Assembly (NCBI GenBank): GCA_023014335.1
Contig: JAECYW010000004.1
Location: 2,790,001-2,854,000 of the forward strand
From: Galerina marginata
Lineage: Eukaryota; Basidiomycota; Agaricomycetes; Agaricales; Galerinaceae
Direction: 5' to 3'
Length of the DNA stretch: 64,000 bases
Positions 11,499 to 25,019 of this stretch are shown piece after piece. Each line of letters begins with the position of its first letter. Position 1 is the first letter of the stretch. The position numbers and the translations under genes are program-made. Below the pieces are notes generated by a model. It ran no database searches and was not told where the DNA came from. It was given only the letters and a program-made list of their open reading frames with translations.

Positions 11499-12932
11499 GC
11501 CGCGGCCAGTATCCCATGCCTGTGGCGGATACTGATACTGGATACTGAAATATTACAAATCAACCACGTGACTTTCACAGACACGTCCACAACGTCGAGC
11601 ACAACCCCATCATCTCTTGATCAGGACCTCCTTGTCACTCTTGCCTGGATCATCCGGTACCTCGTGAGTTATCCAGTAACCAGCTCATGTTTATGGTAGG
11701 TTTTGTTGGTTTTATCAAGATTTGAAGATACTCATTTAAACTTTGAGATTAGTCAAACCGGAGGCCACCTACTAATCCGAATTCCTCCCACTGTGCGCCT
11801 CTCCCCTGCAAATAGGATGTAGGCCGGTGATGTTCCACCAATGAAGCGCCTAAAGGACCCACTTTCCTGAATGAGTTAGTAGGAGAAGCAGATGCTAAGG
11901 GGAGACTTAGGTGCGTTGTAAAAAAACAAGCTGATATCGCCTTTTTTACTCTCCTTCCCTCTGTAACGCCCAACAACTCATTATTATTTTTCAGCTCAAC
12001 CCGCCACCTCCTTGCTAAGGACCCCATCACTTCCCGCTCTTATCTGCTCTGCGTCACCTCACTACCAGTCAAAAACTACGGCCACAACAGTACTGTCAGT
12101 ACAAGACGATTTAATGGCGGAAACTTGAATGTTGTGGGACCTGACGGTGCCGAGGTGGAGCAGTAGCCAAGCTGCTTCTCCTTGCGTCATACAGGAGGTG
12201 AGCGAAGCCATGGTCAGTCTGCTTATTCTTTCAGCGAGCCGACTCCACCCTGAGTCAGGCAACTTACAGGTGTTGTTCCCACTTGCAGTTCTTTCTCAAC
12301 TGCGCCGCTCCTGCAGCATGACCTATATTCAAGTAAGTACACTCCCTTTCTGGTAAACTGCAGCTCGCTTTGAGTCCTCCACGGCCTTGTTTGGTAGTCA
12401 TGCCTGTATTAATTGTTACTAATCATTGTTTTGTATTCTCGTATTTTGGGCCTCATAGAAACTTTGTATGTATACTACAGTATAGTACCATCAAATTACA
12501 CCATCATGCCAATATGAATCTTTTGTGAATTTCTTCTTGAAATACATTTGTAAGTGATGGTTCATTTCGGGATGACGAAACATCCCTAGTTGGTGCAGCA
12601 ATGATCTCTGGCATCCGAAGAATATCTAAGCGAGTATCCAGTGCCCAACCAATCAGAATAATTTCTGAAAAGGGTTCAGGGAAAATCTAAGCGAGTATTT
12701 GCTGTCCGATAACAGAAAAGGGTCCACAACATTGGATATCTAGCTACCCCCTGTGATTTTTGTTGGATGTATATCCCGCAAACTTCTGACCCATCCTACA
12801 TTTTCAGACCAAGAGAAAATTGAAATTGTGAAGCTTACTTGAACTCCCTCCTTCCCTTTCTCCTCTCCCTTTCTTTTTCGATTTATTTTTTTATTTTTTT
12901 ATTTATTTCCCACCAACACCAGTATCGGGCCC
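11499..12932. repeat. 1434-bp tandem repeat, copy 1
   Basis: This unit starts GCCGCGGCCAGTATCC and ends CACCAGTATCGGGCCC. It is followed directly by a second copy that I could not distinguish from it by eye, and three short reading frames are identical in both at a constant offset of 1434. Near the left end there are three overlapping GATACTG heptamers (11528-11547). The right end carries the inverse, CAGTATC (12920-12926). An internal direct repeat ATCTAAGCGAGTAT occurs at 12624 and 12685, and the right end is a long T/C-rich run. No transposase or other recognisable protein is encoded. It may be a non-autonomous mobile element, but the type is unknown. Confidence 0.85.
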
Positions 12933-14366
12933 GCCGCGGCCAGTATCCCATGCCTGTGGCGGATACTGATACTGGATACTGAAATATTACAAATCAACCA
13001 CGTGACTTTCACAGACACGTCCACAACGTCGAGCACAACCCCATCATCTCTTGATCAGGACCTCCTTGTCACTCTTGCCTGGATCATCCGGTACCTCGTG
13101 AGTTATCCAGTAACCAGCTCATGTTTATGGTAGGTTTTGTTGGTTTTATCAAGATTTGAAGATACTCATTTAAACTTTGAGATTAGTCAAACCGGAGGCC
13201 ACCTACTAATCCGAATTCCTCCCACTGTGCGCCTCTCCCCTGCAAATAGGATGTAGGCCGGTGATGTTCCACCAATGAAGCGCCTAAAGGACCCACTTTC
13301 CTGAATGAGTTAGTAGGAGAAGCAGATGCTAAGGGGAGACTTAGGTGCGTTGTAAAAAAACAAGCTGATATCGCCTTTTTTACTCTCCTTCCCTCTGTAA
13401 CGCCCAACAACTCATTATTATTTTTCAGCTCAACCCGCCACCTCCTTGCTAAGGACCCCATCACTTCCCGCTCTTATCTGCTCTGCGTCACCTCACTACC
13501 AGTCAAAAACTACGGCCACAACAGTACTGTCAGTACAAGACGATTTAATGGCGGAAACTTGAATGTTGTGGGACCTGACGGTGCCGAGGTGGAGCAGTAG
13601 CCAAGCTGCTTCTCCTTGCGTCATACAGGAGGTGAGCGAAGCCATGGTCAGTCTGCTTATTCTTTCAGCGAGCCGACTCCACCCTGAGTCAGGCAACTTA
13701 CAGGTGTTGTTCCCACTTGCAGTTCTTTCTCAACTGCGCCGCTCCTGCAGCATGACCTATATTCAAGTAAGTACACTCCCTTTCTGGTAAACTGCAGCTC
13801 GCTTTGAGTCCTCCACGGCCTTGTTTGGTAGTCATGCCTGTATTAATTGTTACTAATCATTGTTTTGTATTCTCGTATTTTGGGCCTCATAGAAACTTTG
13901 TATGTATACTACAGTATAGTACCATCAAATTACACCATCATGCCAATATGAATCTTTTGTGAATTTCTTCTTGAAATACATTTGTAAGTGATGGTTCATT
14001 TCGGGATGACGAAACATCCCTAGTTGGTGCAGCAATGATCTCTGGCATCCGAAGAATATCTAAGCGAGTATCCAGTGCCCAACCAATCAGAATAATTTCT
14101 GAAAAGGGTTCAGGGAAAATCTAAGCGAGTATTTGCTGTCCGATAACAGAAAAGGGTCCACAACATTGGATATCTAGCTACCCCCTGTGATTTTTGTTGG
14201 ATGTATATCCCGCAAACTTCTGACCCATCCTACATTTTCAGACCAAGAGAAAATTGAAATTGTGAAGCTTACTTGAACTCCCTCCTTCCCTTTCTCCTCT
14301 CCCTTTCTTTTTCGATTTATTTTTTTATTTTTTTATTTATTTCCCACCAACACCAGTATCGGGCCC
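12933..14366. repeat. 1434-bp tandem repeat, copy 2
   Basis: This is the head-to-tail second copy of the unit at 11499. The junction reads GGGCCC|GCCGCGG. The sequence GGCCCACGCCGC occurs at the left edge of copy 1 (11492-11503) and at the right edge of copy 2 (14362-14373). The junction has a version lacking AC. This could be a target-site duplication around a single original insertion, or the microhomology that caused the tandem duplication. Confidence 0.85.
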
Positions 14367-15261
14367 ACGCCGCCGGCGCCGAAAACCTTTCCCATGCTAT
14401 CACGTGCAATGAGGTTCAAACGGACAGGGTGGCCTAGGGTGGCGGTCTGCTCAGGTACACATTGTCAACAACATATTTCAGCCAATATTTCTCTATATTT
14501 CTACATATTTATTCTACTTGCTTTTACATCTCAACTCCAAAAATCTGTGAAATTTTTCGAGAAAGGGCCGCATTGAGCTTGCTGTGGATGCTGTATTACT
14601 GTTCTCGTCAAGTTGAGAGTCCCCAAGGAAAGTCTGGCTGCAGCGCCTCAGAAACTTCGATTTCAAACACAAGATTGTAGGAAAGCATTTTAAAGAATTA
14701 TACTTCAAAAAAATTGCGATGCTTTAACTCGATCCCCCTGGACCGGCCATGCTTATAGAGATGCAGCCTATAAACTCCCTTGTGGACCCCCTGGCGCTTA
14801 CCAATGATCTTTTATATGCTGCCTATATGACATACAAGTAGTGTACATACCACTCGGTGTGACCCGCTCAATACACTCTATATAATATATAGCCGGTTCT
14901 GGAGGTTGTACTCCCTCTGCCTACGCTCTAAGAATTACGCCGCTCGCCGAGGAATTTTCAAGTATACAAAGCAATATACACCTAAATAAGCATCATACAG
15001 AAAAATCCACTAGAAAATTGGACGGAAGCGGTCCAGGAACAGTGAAAATACAGTGTTCGCCGTCAGAAACCTCAAGGATATATTGTCAGAACGAAGATGT
15101 TTATAACAATTATTAAACCAAAGAAAGACGGCACAGGGTCACACCCACGAAATCGGATAACATATAAGCTTATATTGATGTGGAACTCATGAATTCAACG
15201 GAGAAATACTGACCAAATGAGAATGCTAATTAGCTTCGGCATGGACCGGGTAAATCTCTCG
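14367..15261. other. Gene-poor spacer with a possible retroelement remnant
   Basis: No intact gene is seen. At about 14624-14685 (+) one frame reads KVWLQRLRNFDFKHKIVGKH. It resembles the end of the RNase H domain of Ty3/gypsy retroelements, where W.. L..F/YDF.I..R.GK.N is common. It is surrounded by stops and is too short to be sure. The rest is AT-rich with scattered TATA-like runs. Confidence 0.35.
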
Positions 15262-15421
15262 GACTGACCAAATAAGGCTTTGCCTTTTCCAAAATCGGAA
15301 CGTCGCCCCTATTTATCATTACGAGTGCAAAACATATCCAGCCGCTCATCGTTCATGTCCGATTTTTGGATGACTCAAATGAATTCCTGTTATATAGGTC
15401 GCAAAAGGTGGTACCAATTCA

Positions 15422-17997
15422 CTATACGCGCTCAACAACAAGTGGAAGCCGAGGCCGCGGGGGACCGCCACTACTCTGGAGATCAGATTTTACTACGGGT
15501 GTCGCAAGTCCATTCATATGCCATACTATCTCCTTTGAAGGAGAGAAGCGGAAAGATTCGAGCAGTAGCAGCAGGACAACCTCTGAATTTTCGGTTAAAG
15601 GGAGGGTCAGAAAAGAGGTATTGATGGATACTCACTCATTTCGAGCTGAGAGAATTTGAATCCACTAGTTTGGCATCGTGAATAGAAGAGGGCGGTGATT
15701 CAAGAAAATGTCACGTACATGCAGGCCCTTCCACCGCCGAGGAAGGTCATGCTAGAATTAAGATAGATATCAACGATCTATTCCCTATCATAAGATTGTG
15801 AAGTTACAGGTGCGAATAGACGCCAGGGAGGTGGGCATCAGCCACTGTATCCGGAAGAGGCTTAAGCCAACGTTCAGGCTTCCATTCATACGAGTCCGGT
15901 CCCCATATCTGAGGGTTACGATTGGCCGCCATGACCCCAATGATGACGTTTGTGTTGTTGGGCACTAGGATTTCGTGCATTTCGCGACCGTCTATTCCCC
16001 TGATTGGGGTAGAAATTGGGAGAACGATATCATGTCGAGTGCTGGGTGACGTTGTTGCAGAAGATTGTGTTATTTTCAGAGATTCTCGGAAATTTTACTG
16101 GCAAGACATACGTTCTAGTCACTGTGGGGACAGGAGGATATCTGTGTTTGTTTTTGGAAAGTGACCCAAATTGTGCGATAGGAAAGAGACCTACAATCTA
16201 AGTGATTCCCGACAGACCGCATCGAGATAAGGCAAAGAGACCAGGTCGTCATAAGCCAAATCACCGAGCCTCGCCCGGGCCACCGTAATTTCTTGGCGAA
16301 GTTTCTCCTGGACCGTAGGATGGGTGGCGAGAAGGTAAAGGATACGGCACAGCGCCCCGGACGTCGTGTCCATCGCCGCAAAGGTCAGCGTTCTGCGCAG
16401 TTTCAGTAGATCGACAAAAAAAAGCCATCTACACGTACGACATTTGCCCTACAAGCTCGGCTTCAGATAAAGCTTCGTCTTCTGAAGCTTCCATGTTCGC
16501 TCTCACTATAACGGGTGCGTGCGTCAACGTCTGCATTCAAGAAAATGGAAAGTCCGCATACAGAGGATGCTGATAATGTCCTTCCCTTGGCCAATTTGCC
16601 TAGTGACGGCCTCATCGCCTTCTGCGAGAGCCTTCTTCTTAGACTCGAGGATTTCGACCGAGGTGTTGTAAATAACATCAACGATATCGCGCAGTTGATG
16701 CATGGGCTTGCTTGGGATGATGTTTACCAGAAAGCGCATGAACTTTGGAGCACCTAGTTTAACTATCGGGGCTAAGAAATATGTGCGAAAGAATATGAGT
16801 TTGAAGGCAGCGGGGCTGACAATGCAGTGAGGAACATGGGTTGAGTGAAAATAGTCAATGACTTACACGAGCTGCTTGACTGATGTGCTATAAGGATGTG
16901 GTACACCGTCTTCAGTCAATGGATCGAAAGAGTAGCCAAGTCCACTTTGGCCTATTAGCTCAAGTGCAGTTCGTGTCATCCAAAACAAAAGATCTATCTA
17001 AAACTCAGGAATTAAATATAGTTTAGATTACATTGGTCAATGCGCACCTCTTGCGGTCCGCTCTTAACTTTATTAGCAAATGCGTCCCGAAGCTACGACC
17101 ATCCATAAATAAAGATTTTCAGCAACCAAGGTAATAAGGCCAACCTTGTACGTCACGTTATAAAAAGTAGGAACTGCGAGGCAAGTTGGTGACCATCGTC
17201 TTGCCATTCAAGTAAAAGTAAACGACATACTCATTTCCCGCATATGCGCGATTGAGAACACAGGATTCAGCATCTTCCTTTGTTTTCGGTGTTGTTCGCC
17301 TAAGAGTGAATTATTTCCTCTAAACCGAAACCTGAACATGAACGGAGTAAGCTTACCGAGAGTTCCCAGAAGGCCAGGACCAAACATAATATTGTTTGCA
17401 CTGATGAATGTAGCCAGATGATTAGATTTTGGGCCACGATGGTGAACAGGGAAGACCCTTACTCAATAAAAGACGAAGTTTCTTCGTATACATATTGGTC
17501 CTATCTTGGAGGTGATTCTGGTGTTCTGCTTCCATAACTGGACAAACTCTTACCTTAACGATTATGTGATGCAACGCCTTTGGATCAAATACGTATAGTT
17601 GATTTTCCTATAAGAAACCTGTTAGCCAAAGAATAGCTGCGACGGGATTAACCTATACCAACCCCAAGGAAAGCCTTTATCTTGATTATACTTCCAACTT
17701 TTAGTTAGCAGATCAGTAGAGAGAACACGAAATAAGTGGTAACTTGTACATTTCTCCGCGATCTCTTTGTGGAACTCCCATGCGTTGGGGTTAAAAACCT
17801 GAGGAAAGGCACCTAAATAATAATAAGCGAGCTTCTGTGTGCCAACAAAGATGGTACGGTTCACCTTTCCACCAAGATTTAGGAAGGGGTCCTGGAATGT
17901 TGTCAAGCGAGGTCTTTACGAAATACTGTCGGAAAGCCCTCCAGCAGGCCCAAGATACTACAAATATAGCAGCGGCTTCAAGGAGGAGGAGAATCAT
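15422..17997 (-). CDS. Cytochrome P450 monooxygenase (paralog B)
   Basis: A close paralog of the gene at 8049-10638 with the same intron pattern. From the ATG at 17997 it has a membrane anchor (MILLLLEAAAIFVVSWACW), the hinge DNIPGP, the block FGSIIKIKAFLG, an I-helix with MDTTSGAL (near 16370), the K-helix ESLRL and the haem loop FLGGGRACIGFKFSQLEM rebuilt over the intron near 15715. The stop follows LPLVVERV. In the stretch after the K-helix, copy B reads YPPVPTVTRT where copy A reads YAPVSMVSRT. Other differences fall in the anchor and the tail. Those may change substrate range, but that is inference. No frame-breaking change was found, so both copies are probably functional. Confidence 0.9.
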
Positions 17998-18060
17998 TTG
18001 CAAATAGAGGTAGTTCCAAGGCCGGACCCGTAGGTATTAGTATGAGATTCGAAGTGGGAG

Positions 18061-18068
18061 TATATATA
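18061..18068 (-). promoter_or_regulatory. Putative TATA box of P450 B
   Basis: TATATATA lies about 65 bp upstream of the paralog B start codon, matching the TATA run upstream of paralog A. Confidence 0.45.
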
Positions 18069-18655
18069 CCTTAGTGCCTACCAATATCCCCAGTTCTATA
18101 GGCTGCCATAGGGGTTCGGGACGATGACGATCCATTGTGTACGTTTTCACTCGTTTTCATGCTTCTGGAGTCAACCTATTCCTAAGTATGTGTGCCCAAA
18201 CTTTAATGACTAAGTAATTGAAGCGTAATATGTGCACAATCCGAGACAATCCGCTCCTTTCCAGATGTCTTGCAGTACAGAAAATAGCGCAGGGTGCATT
18301 ATTCCTCGAAATGGACACCTTGGATCTTCATTGGTTGACTAGATCGGACCACTGGCAGATACACAAGGCTGCTGACAGCCTGGCGTGAATTAAGCAGGAG
18401 GCAGCAGTCAGGCGACGATTCTCGTGAGATATGACCGGCACGAGATGACGGTGATAGTGGCTGGGAAGACGCAGAGAAGCATATTTGCCCAGTAGATCCT
18501 CCGTTGAATCTCGAAGAGTTGACAGGAAAGAAGCCAGTGATGCAATGGAGTATGGTCCTTTACAACAACGGGCTGACAATACGGAAGAAGAGCTCCGAGC
18601 GATTTGCTTATTGAGTGATAGTCAGATTCTTGAAGGTGAAAACCATAGGAGATAG

Positions 18656-19072
18656 TAAACAGTGCCTAGTACCAGTATAGGCGGGACAACAAACCGCCCG
18701 TGAGAATCTCTCCGCCTTTGCTCCTTCCTTCCTCCTCTGTCGGTCTCGTATAACTTCTCTCCATGTGTGCTACTCGAGTAAGTTCGTCCCAGTGTTATAT
18801 AAACAAATTTAAATTTGAGTTTTTCAGATTTAAAACCCAGTGATAAAAGTTTCTTCGAGACTTAGGTCTGTTATGGGACCTTCCTTTTCCGCCGGAGAGA
18901 CAGGCTCAAGCAAACTTTCACTGAAAGTTTGTAATTTATATTCAGCTGTAGGTCCAAGGCTTTTAGTTGGCAGCGGCATCCATGACCATCTTGGGTCTCT
19001 TCATTTTCATTTCAGACCAACTGACAACTACAAAACAATTCAAGACTGTTCCTTACAACATCAATGGAAAAA
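18656..19072. other. Intergenic region, no gene seen
   Basis: This lies between the duplicated P450 upstream region and the stop of the channel gene. It contains no conserved reading frame and probably includes the 3' UTR of the channel gene. Confidence 0.5.
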
Positions 19073-22000
19073 TCATGGCATTGTTCCTTGCCGGTGCGAG
19101 GACGTCGTCGTCGCCTCATTACGCATCCCTCTCGTGAGCATAAGCAACAAGTTTTCAATCCTCGCCTGCCGATCCTGCAGCTCCTTCATCTCCTCCTTGA
19201 GTTTCTGCACAGGCAGCTGACCTACCGCTTCCAGCAACGTCGAGATCTGCCGGACGCTGGCCTCTGTGTTCGTCGCCGCTTGCGCAGCTGCTTGGGCCGC
19301 AATCGCAGCTGCATTTGTCTCGTTGGACGTAGGAGGCGGGAGGTTATTAGAAAACCGCGAAGTGAACAGTCGAGCAAGAGGACTGCGATTGTTGGCGGTG
19401 CTCAGTGTTGGTGACGCTATCATCTCCGGGGAAGCCATATATTCCACAGGACTGAGTGCGCTCGGACCCAAAGGGCGCTGCCTTGGGGAAGCGCGGTTCG
19501 AAGGCGGATCATTGACGGACGACCTTCCCAGACTTGTGGCGCGTCTTGCACGAATTCTCGGCGCTGGAGACCTTGAGGCGCTCCTATCACCACGCACATT
19601 CTCTCTTGAATACATAGATCTCAAAGTTGGGAATTCCACCTCCGCGTCGGACTCGCCAAAGATATCGTAATCCGCGTCCTCCACATGCACATCAAAAATC
19701 GCATCGAACAAGTCGTTGGATGACGAGCCCACAATGGCTTCTAAGAGAGGCATGTTCTTGATATGCCTCGGAAGGCTGTTGAATAGAGACTGAGCTGCGT
19801 CTTTCCCAGATTCACGCAGCTTCCGGCCGGACGCTAGGTGTCGTTCGTATATCCCGATGATAATGAGCTGTGGCAAGCTGGTCAACTTGATGAGAAATAC
19901 ATTGAACGAGTGTAGAGCACGAGGACTGAGGAACCACGAGGATGGCTTGAGAATAAAAAATGCCAAGATATTGAAGGGGGGTTGGTAGGAGAAGAGTGCG
20001 TCAGACTTGACACTAAATAAACATTATTACAAAACATTTCAAAAAAGCGGCCAGCAAACTCACCCTTCAATTGTGTTGATGGTGTATTGGAAAAGATACT
20101 GAAATAATAACTGGTAAGCTTTGCAAAACAATTTACAAGATCATACAAACCTCGTGGGTGGCATTCTATTTGTTATTAAAATTGAGAAAGAAGGAAAGGT
20201 TCAATTACGATTGACTCACTGCGTCGATTCTAGCAACGGTATTGGATAGGATAGAGATCAAAACTGGGATAATACAGGAATTAGCTATCGTGGACTCTGA
20301 TTTTACGAATTAAACCTACTAGTCAACAAAAGCGTGTTCGACAAAGCCGCAAATATCGTCATCAAAATTGGGCCGAATAATGGGTGGAAGCTCGATGCCT
20401 GTGCAAAGCTCAGGTACGTGTTCCCGAACCATATCTGCACCATCAACCAAGCTATCGACTTGAGTGTCCACTGGGATTGGCCAACCGGGTCATCGGTAGC
20501 TACGAGCACAACAGCAATCAAAAAATGCCCAAACTAGTTGAACAGATTCAAATCTTACCGAGAGTCCACAAAGTGAATAATAGCCCGGAAAAGCAGATGG
20601 ATGCAATGGCAATGAAGAAGACAAACTGCGAGATCATGGCACGTAACGACCTGGATGAAGTAATTGACAAATCAGTTGTCTATCATTTCCGATGGTCAAG
20701 GGCTGCCCATACAGAACGACGACATTATTGGATACTGCGAAGAAGACTAGTCTGTGAGATCAGGAGTTATTTTCAGCTCTGATTTCGGTATTTTTGTATT
20801 TATCTTTGCATACCTGGGAATGAGAATACATGCGCCGCAGGCAAGAACATCGAATGCCATAGCAGATGCATCCACTGCCGTAAAAGCTTGAATCGAGGCT
20901 GTGCCGTACGGAGACCAGATGAGGAATTACTTACAATCACCTGTGTTGAGCCCCTGGACCCGAAGAATGACATAGGCGAAAAAGATGACAATGAACGCAA
21001 AATCAAAGGCATTCCACATCTACCGGAAATCATTCATATGGTCATCCAGATCTAAAATCAGCCGCCCGACGTACGTTTGCGATATAAACTTCGGTTCAGT
21101 CCCAATCGTCAGTCGTTCTGCTGATGGATAGAGCAAGAAAGGCGAAAAAAAACTCACTTATCCATCCATGTTCGGTTGATGCGGTATATTCCTCCAAGGC
21201 AAAGGCACTGCCGAAAACAATGAATGCTATCTCCCAGAATGTTATTTGCGTTCTGTCATGATCTAAATATTGTCAATTCGGAATGCCTGAGCCGGGAAAT
21301 GCAACGAACTTGAAAGGCAAAGAACGAAGGTGAACAGCAGCAGCGCAAAGTTGAGAAATTCAAGGTAGGCGCCATATTTCGGGACGCGAAGACTTCAGCC
21401 GGGTAAGAACTAAATTTAAACATGGACGATGCAGGGATCTCACCGATAATGGTCGATAAATGGAGCATTGTGGGCGTTGTAAATCTCGATGGCTCTCGGT
21501 TTGTAGTTGTCGGCGAGAATGGATCGATTTGCAGCTATGGAGAAAACCACTCTGCCAGAGTAAATGTCATTGACCACCCGTTGTGTCACTGGCGAAGCGA
21601 GGAATGTTTTGGCACTCGTAGAGATCGCCATCTGAAGGGTTGCGTTAACCACTTGAATGACATCCGTATGTTTTGGCATACCTCAATAGCACTTTGAGCA
21701 GAGTCTATATCATCGTCGCGAGCGTTAAGAATCTGCTTGACCTCGTCTATTACCTGAGAGGTCGCTCCAGCAAGAGGGTTCCAGGTCGTTGTCAGGACAG
21801 CAACTAATTGGAGGTAGTTCTTTGCGAAACGGCTGAGGAGTTTTGTAGCCAATATCTCGCAGAGGTTCGAACGTGATATCATGACACCCGAAAAAGCCAA
21901 TTCCGTCTCTGCCTCTGCCGAGAAGTAAGAGCGAACGACGAGACACGCGTACACGACGGCCATGTTGTTGAGACGCGCATATTTGTTGACGATGGGCCGA

Positions 22001-22334
22001 ACAATGGAGAAATTAATGTCCGCTGCTGTTAGCTGGCTGCCAGGGAGAATTGTCAGTGATTCCCTAAAAATTGTGCAAACTTGCCGGACTTACTCCCAAG
22101 TTAACGCGCTATCTAAGTCATCGTGTCCAATTAAACCCAGTTATCTGCGGGATGTAGCTCCACATACCAATAGTGTTCTGCCGAAACACAAGTCAGCTTG
22201 ATGTTCTTGACATGGGAGGGAAAGCTTACCGTAACGTCTCGTTTCAGCGCAGGAATAAGCGGGAAGACCTTGACAGAGGCAAGATTATCGAGCGTTGGTG
22301 CCAACAGGTTTGACGTCTGTTGTTCTGGATCCAT
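19073..22334 (-). CDS. YVC1: YVC1/TRP-like calcium-permeable cation channel
   Basis: The product resembles fungal vacuolar TRP channels that release calcium from the vacuole after osmotic or mechanical stress. From the ATG at 22334 the N-terminus (VFPLIPALKRDVTV) leads into the soluble domain. Next come the conserved blocks SPVTQRVVNDIYSGRVVFS and NAPFIDHYR (near 21440-21620), then a chain of membrane spans. The pore-side segment includes WLMVQIWFGNTYLSFAQ (near 20430), then ILISILSN and the long last exon 19073-19966. That tail is Ser/Pro-rich with an Ala-rich run and ends in a predicted coiled coil (LKEEMKELQDRQARIENLL). Many short introns interrupt it. It is divergent from the kinase at 22802 with 467 bp between the start codons, so they share a promoter region. 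Localisation to the vacuole is inferred from the family. Confidence 0.85.
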
Positions 22335-22801
22335 ACTTTAGAGGTTTGCGGTTACTTTGGTCGCACAGTACAAAACGAACCAGATAAGAAACAAGACTGT
22401 CGAGACACGCTGCAAAGTTGTTTACCTCTTGTTTTGTGGTGTGAGAATTGTGGAGATCCGAACCTTAATAGGGTCGCAGAACGGAAGACCTAGATGGGAC
22501 TAGATTGAATATACAGCTTATTATCTCGAGAAAGCTGGGGTAATTTCTTTTTGTCTTTTACAGTCGTCATCTCGAGAGTCTCCTCAAAACTGAGAAGAGA
22601 TTTTGTGGAGGGCTTATTGTTTCTCATGTTCGCCCAAATGGAGACAGCCCAAAAGAGATGAAGACACCGGGGGTTGCCATTCAGGACAAAGACCACACTG
22701 CTATTTTCACATCCTAAATTGACCGCTCTTGTTCTTTTCCTCTCTTAACCTTCCTCCGAGTCTCTCTCTTCAGCGCTTTCTTCTTCTACACGGAATGCGA
22801 G
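22335..22801. promoter_or_regulatory. Divergent promoter region, channel gene and kinase gene
   Basis: 467 bp separate the two start codons of genes transcribed away from each other. A CT-rich tract (22735-22785) lies just upstream of the kinase start, as is common for fungal 5' leaders. No specific binding site is claimed. Confidence 0.4.
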
Positions 22802-24501
<1,700 letters not shown>

Positions 24502-25019
24502 TTTACGACTGTGTTCGACCATGTGTTAAATTGGTCGGCATCACACGATTATGGCGTTCGACGAAACGCTTTATGATCTGGTCTCTCACCCACTTTACCC
24601 CCGTCAGTCTATCTTTATACCAACATAATTACCTACATCCGACGGCTCTGGACTAATACCCCTGTGAGGGACATTGGGATAGCAATAATTTCGTATTCTT
24701 CACCTATGTCCTCTTGTTTGCTTGATTCTAAGCATTATCATTCCCTTTCCACCATCTTCTGTTCTGGAGCATTGGATTACTATTCGAGTACACAAGTAAC
24801 GCACCTGTTTTTCACCCCTTCTACCCTCATCCACTGCGCTGGCGCGACGGCCACACTCGCCGATTGTCTTCGTCACTGCACACCAGCACCCTCATTTGTA
24901 TAGTTGTTAACATTAGTTTTACGTATCAATTGTGGCGATGTGTATGTATAACGTGTTTTCCACGCCGATGTACTCTTTGTAGTTATCTTCCAACCTGCCA
25001 CAACATCGAATCCACTAAA
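24502..25019. other. Intergenic region, no gene seen
   Basis: Pyrimidine-rich DNA between the kinase stop and the macro-domain gene. It has only short frames without family resemblance and likely holds the kinase 3' UTR and the next promoter. Confidence 0.5.

Larger units (their letters stand above)
15262..18655. repeat. Segmental duplication, copy B (P450 gene, promoter and 3' flank)
   Basis: This is the partner of 7905-11430 in the same orientation; shared landmarks are given there. The tandem 1434-bp repeat and the gene-poor spacer lie between the two copies and are not part of the duplicated unit. Borders are approximate. Confidence 0.85.

Noticed and set aside
11749..12356. Short frames of 66-93 codons inside the 1434-bp repeat
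   Set aside because: They occur twice only because the DNA is duplicated; composition and lack of motifs give no support for coding.
11499..14366. Possible pair of LTRs of a retrotransposon
   Set aside because: The two copies are directly adjacent with no internal coding part, and the unit does not begin TG or end CA.
15280..15659. Plus-strand frames opposite the 3' end of P450 B
   Set aside because: They are antisense to the verified last P450 exons (haem loop onwards).
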